Of a DNA stretch of 6,355 nt, positions 4,676-6,355 are shown in pieces; the stretch's first letter is position 1; every line of letters begins with the position of its first letter. Origin of the DNA: Opitutus sp. GAS368 (GTDB lineage Bacteria > Verrucomicrobiota > Verrucomicrobiia > Opitutales > Opitutaceae); NCBI GenBank assembly GCA_945862035.1, contig CAMAXB010000179.1, positions 1 to 6,355 on the forward strand. The letters are read 5' to 3'. The notes under the pieces were generated by a model that saw only the letters and a list, made by a program, of their open reading frames with translations, did no database searches and was not told the origin of the DNA. The translations under genes were made by a program, and so were the position numbers.

Positions 4676-6355
4676 GCTTGCCACCCCGCGCCGGTGCCTC
4701 GTCGCCACCGCTGCTTCCCTCCTTCGTGATCTCGACGGTGACCTTGCCGATCTTTCCCGGGAAGCGAAACGGCGACCGATAATCGCCGACCGGCGTTCCG
4801 AGGTCTTCCCCAAGATCAAACGTCTCGTACCAGTAGAAGATGGTCGGCGCCGTCCTCGGCACCCGCTGCTCCGCGACGGGCATACCATTCACCACCAACA
4901 CGGCCCGACCACCCTTTCCCCGGCCCCCACCGTCATAGTCGAAACGCAGCGCCACCGTAGCCGGCCCCGGCGGAAGGCGCTCACCCGCCGCCAGCAGGGT
5001 GAGTTCCCGCCCGACGAAATTATAGAGGTAGTGGATGCGCCCGTCCTTTACGAAAAGCGAGTACCCCCCCATCGTACCACCGTCGGCAACGATCACACCG
5101 TCCGCGCCTCCGGCCGGGACCATGATCTCCGCTTCAATCGTGTACGACTCATTACGAACCGGCGGGGCTAGGTTGTCGAAGAGGTTGAGCGGAGGACCAT
5201 AGTAGGTAAACGTGGTGCGTCCGGGCGTTAGGCTAGGGCGCAGCTTGGGCGAAATTCGTTCATTGGATCGCGGGTCGATTGGCAGAACCTGGAAGCGTCG
5301 CGCCTCCTGCATGAAACGTGCGCGCATGGCTTCAAGCCGCTCCGGCTCGGCGGCGGCCAGGTCAGTTGCCTGAGAATAATCCTCACCGATATGATGCAGC
5401 TCCCAGGGCTGTTTATCGAAATCAAAATCGCCGGTCCGGATCCACGGGATGCGACCGCCGCGGGCTCCAGCCAGCCAGCCATCGTGGTAAATCGAACGGT
5501 TGCCAAACGTCTCATAGTACTGGATCGTCCGACGGTCGGCCGCGCTCGCATCATCAAACGTGTAAAGCATGCTGACCCCGTCGACCGGCATCTGCACCAC
5601 GCCGTTTACCTGAGTGGGAGCCGGCACGCCCGCCGCTTCAAACAGCGTCGGGACGATATCGATCAGATGGTGATACTGCCCGCGAATCCCGCCAGCCGCC
5701 CGGATGCGGCCAGGCCAGCTGACCACGAGCGGCGCACGAGTCCCGCCCAGATGCGAAGCGAACTGTTTCCCCCATTGGAACGGGGTATTTCCTGCCCAAG
5801 CCCAACCGGTCGGGTACTGCGGACTCGACGTCGCCGAGCCAAGCTCGTCCAGACGGCCAAGGAGATCTTCCGTGGTTTCGTGCACGCCATTGCCCGTCAC
5901 CTGGAGACTGAATTTTCCCTCGCTATCGCCCTGAAGGCTTGCGCCATTGTCGCCCGCAATGAAGACAACCAGCGTGTTGTCGGATTGCCCAAGGTCGCGA
6001 ATGGTGTCCAACATCCGGCCGATCTCGTGATCGGTTTGCGCCATGAACCCCGCCAGCACCTCCATCATCCGCGCGGAAACTTTCCTTTGGTCTGGCGAAA
6101 GGGAATCCCAGGCCGCCAACTCTGCAGGACGGGGCGTTAGCTTCGCATCGGCTGGAATGACCCCAAGCTCTTTCTGGCGGGCGAAGGTCATCTCCCGGTA
6201 GTGGTCCCAGCCCTGATCGAACTGCCCCTTGAACCGGTCAATCCACGCCTTCGGTGCCTGCAGCGGAGCGTGGATGGCGCCCGGTGCGAAGTAGAGGACG
6301 AAGGGGCGGTCAGGTGCGACAGACTTTTGCTGCCGTATCCAGGCCTGCGCATTAT
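4662..6355 (-). CDS. arylsulfatase, C-terminal part (5' end beyond the window)
   Basis: 563 codons are visible; the frame is open to the right edge without a start, so the gene is cut by the window. It belongs to the formylglycine-dependent sulfatase superfamily, which hydrolyses sulfate esters, here probably on sulfated glycans in the periplasm or outside the cell. Visible hallmarks, from the N-terminal side, are FVLYFAPGAIHAPLQAP (about 6290-6240), the metal-binding motif AGDNGAS (about 5957-5937), GKQFASHLGGTRAPLVVSWP (5771-5712) with the conserved K and H, and HHLIDIVPTLFEAAGV. After the catalytic part comes a beta-rich domain (about 5190-4722; motifs SYTIEAEIMVP, GRIHYLYNF, GKIGKVTVEI), then a G/P/K-rich tail of about 20 residues. 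The formylglycine C/S-x-P-x-R site and any signal peptide lie outside the window, so activity and export cannot be judged. It points at, and overlaps, the broken sigma factor frame. Confidence 0.93.
   Translation of the reverse strand, partial: NAQAWIRQQKSVAPDRPFVLYFAPGAIHAPLQAPKAWIDRFKGQFDQGWDHYREMTFARQKELGVIPADAKLTPRPAELAAWDSLSPDQRKVSARMMEVLAGFMAQTDHEIGRMLDTIRDLGQSDNTLVVFIAGDNGASLQGDSEGKFSLQVTGNGVHETTEDLLGRLDELGSATSSPQYPTGWAWAGNTPFQWGKQFASHLGGTRAPLVVSWPGRIRAAGGIRGQYHHLIDIVPTLFEAAGVPAPTQVNGVVQMPVDGVSMLYTFDDASAADRRTIQYYETFGNRSIYHDGWLAGARGGRIPWIRTGDFDFDKQPWELHHIGEDYSQATDLAAAEPERLEAMRARFMQEARRFQVLPIDPRSNERISPKLRPSLTPGRTTFTYYGPPLNLFDNLAPPVRNESYTIEAEIMVPAGGADGVIVADGGTMGGYSLFVKDGRIHYLYNFVGRELTLLAAGERLPPGPATVALRFDYDGGGRGKGGRAVLVVNGMPVAEQRVPRTAPTIFYWYETFDLGEDLGTPVGDYRSPFRFPGKIGKVTVEITKEGSSGGDEAPARGGKPRPQ

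Noticed and set aside
4611..4729. Continuation of the sigma factor frame to a TGA at 4727-4729
   Set aside because: Beyond about residue 61 it is P/R-rich antisense of the sulfatase tail, so it is not counted as part of the sigma factor.
5391..6140. 249-codon plus-strand open frame within the sulfatase
   Set aside because: It is the antisense of conserved sulfatase motifs, with no recognisable domain of its own.

Overview
The window looks like chromosomal DNA of a GC-rich bacterium, most likely a member of the Verrucomicrobiota close to Opitutaceae. The reasons are the gene families present (a DUF6580-type membrane protein, a PIN-PhoH fusion, a 98-aa protein of a type I associate with Opitutales, and a large arylsulfatase with an extra C-terminal domain), the strong G/C bias at third codon positions, and the near absence of Shine-Dalgarno sequences before the starts. 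No ribosomal RNA, tRNA, CRISPR array or intact mobile element is visible. The lineage call is from family recognition, not from a search.

Layout. Positions 1-78 may hold the last 25 codons of an upstream plus-strand gene. A six-segment membrane protein (DUF6580 family) follows at 232-801 on plus. It converges with a 509-codon PIN-PhoH protein (PhoH2 type, 2428 to 899 on minus); the 97-bp gap between them carries a degenerate tandem repeat. Upstream of the PhoH2 gene, 2429-2724 has no protein gene. It holds a very strong minus-strand intrinsic terminator, two nested inverted repeats and a plausible promoter, which together could be a small structured RNA of about 140 nt. Next comes a 98-aa cytoplasmic protein of unknown function (minus, 3021 to 2725), divergent from a 271-aa single-pass membrane protein with coiled coils (plus, 3137-3952). 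The latter forms a tidy single-gene unit, with a candidate promoter at 3088-3115 and a textbook terminator at 3982-4020.

From about 4021 to 4662 the sequence looks decayed. A minus-strand gene remnant (4343 to 4078) is broken by a frameshift and a stop. A divergent ECF sigma factor gene (from 4427) keeps only about 60 codons before its homology ends near 4610. Directly against this break lies the 3' end of a long minus-strand arylsulfatase, whose 5' end is beyond the right edge. This suggests an old deletion or insertion that removed most of the sigma factor gene.

The genes do not form an obvious pathway: housekeeping or RNA metabolism (PhoH2), transport or membrane functions, and sulfated-glycan breakdown (sulfatase) lie side by side as separate transcription units. 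I see no convincing new multi-gene system. The best leads are the possible structured RNA at 2535-2675, the broken sigma factor and remnant cluster at 4078-4662, and the lysine/histidine-rich insertion inside the PhoH ATPase domain.
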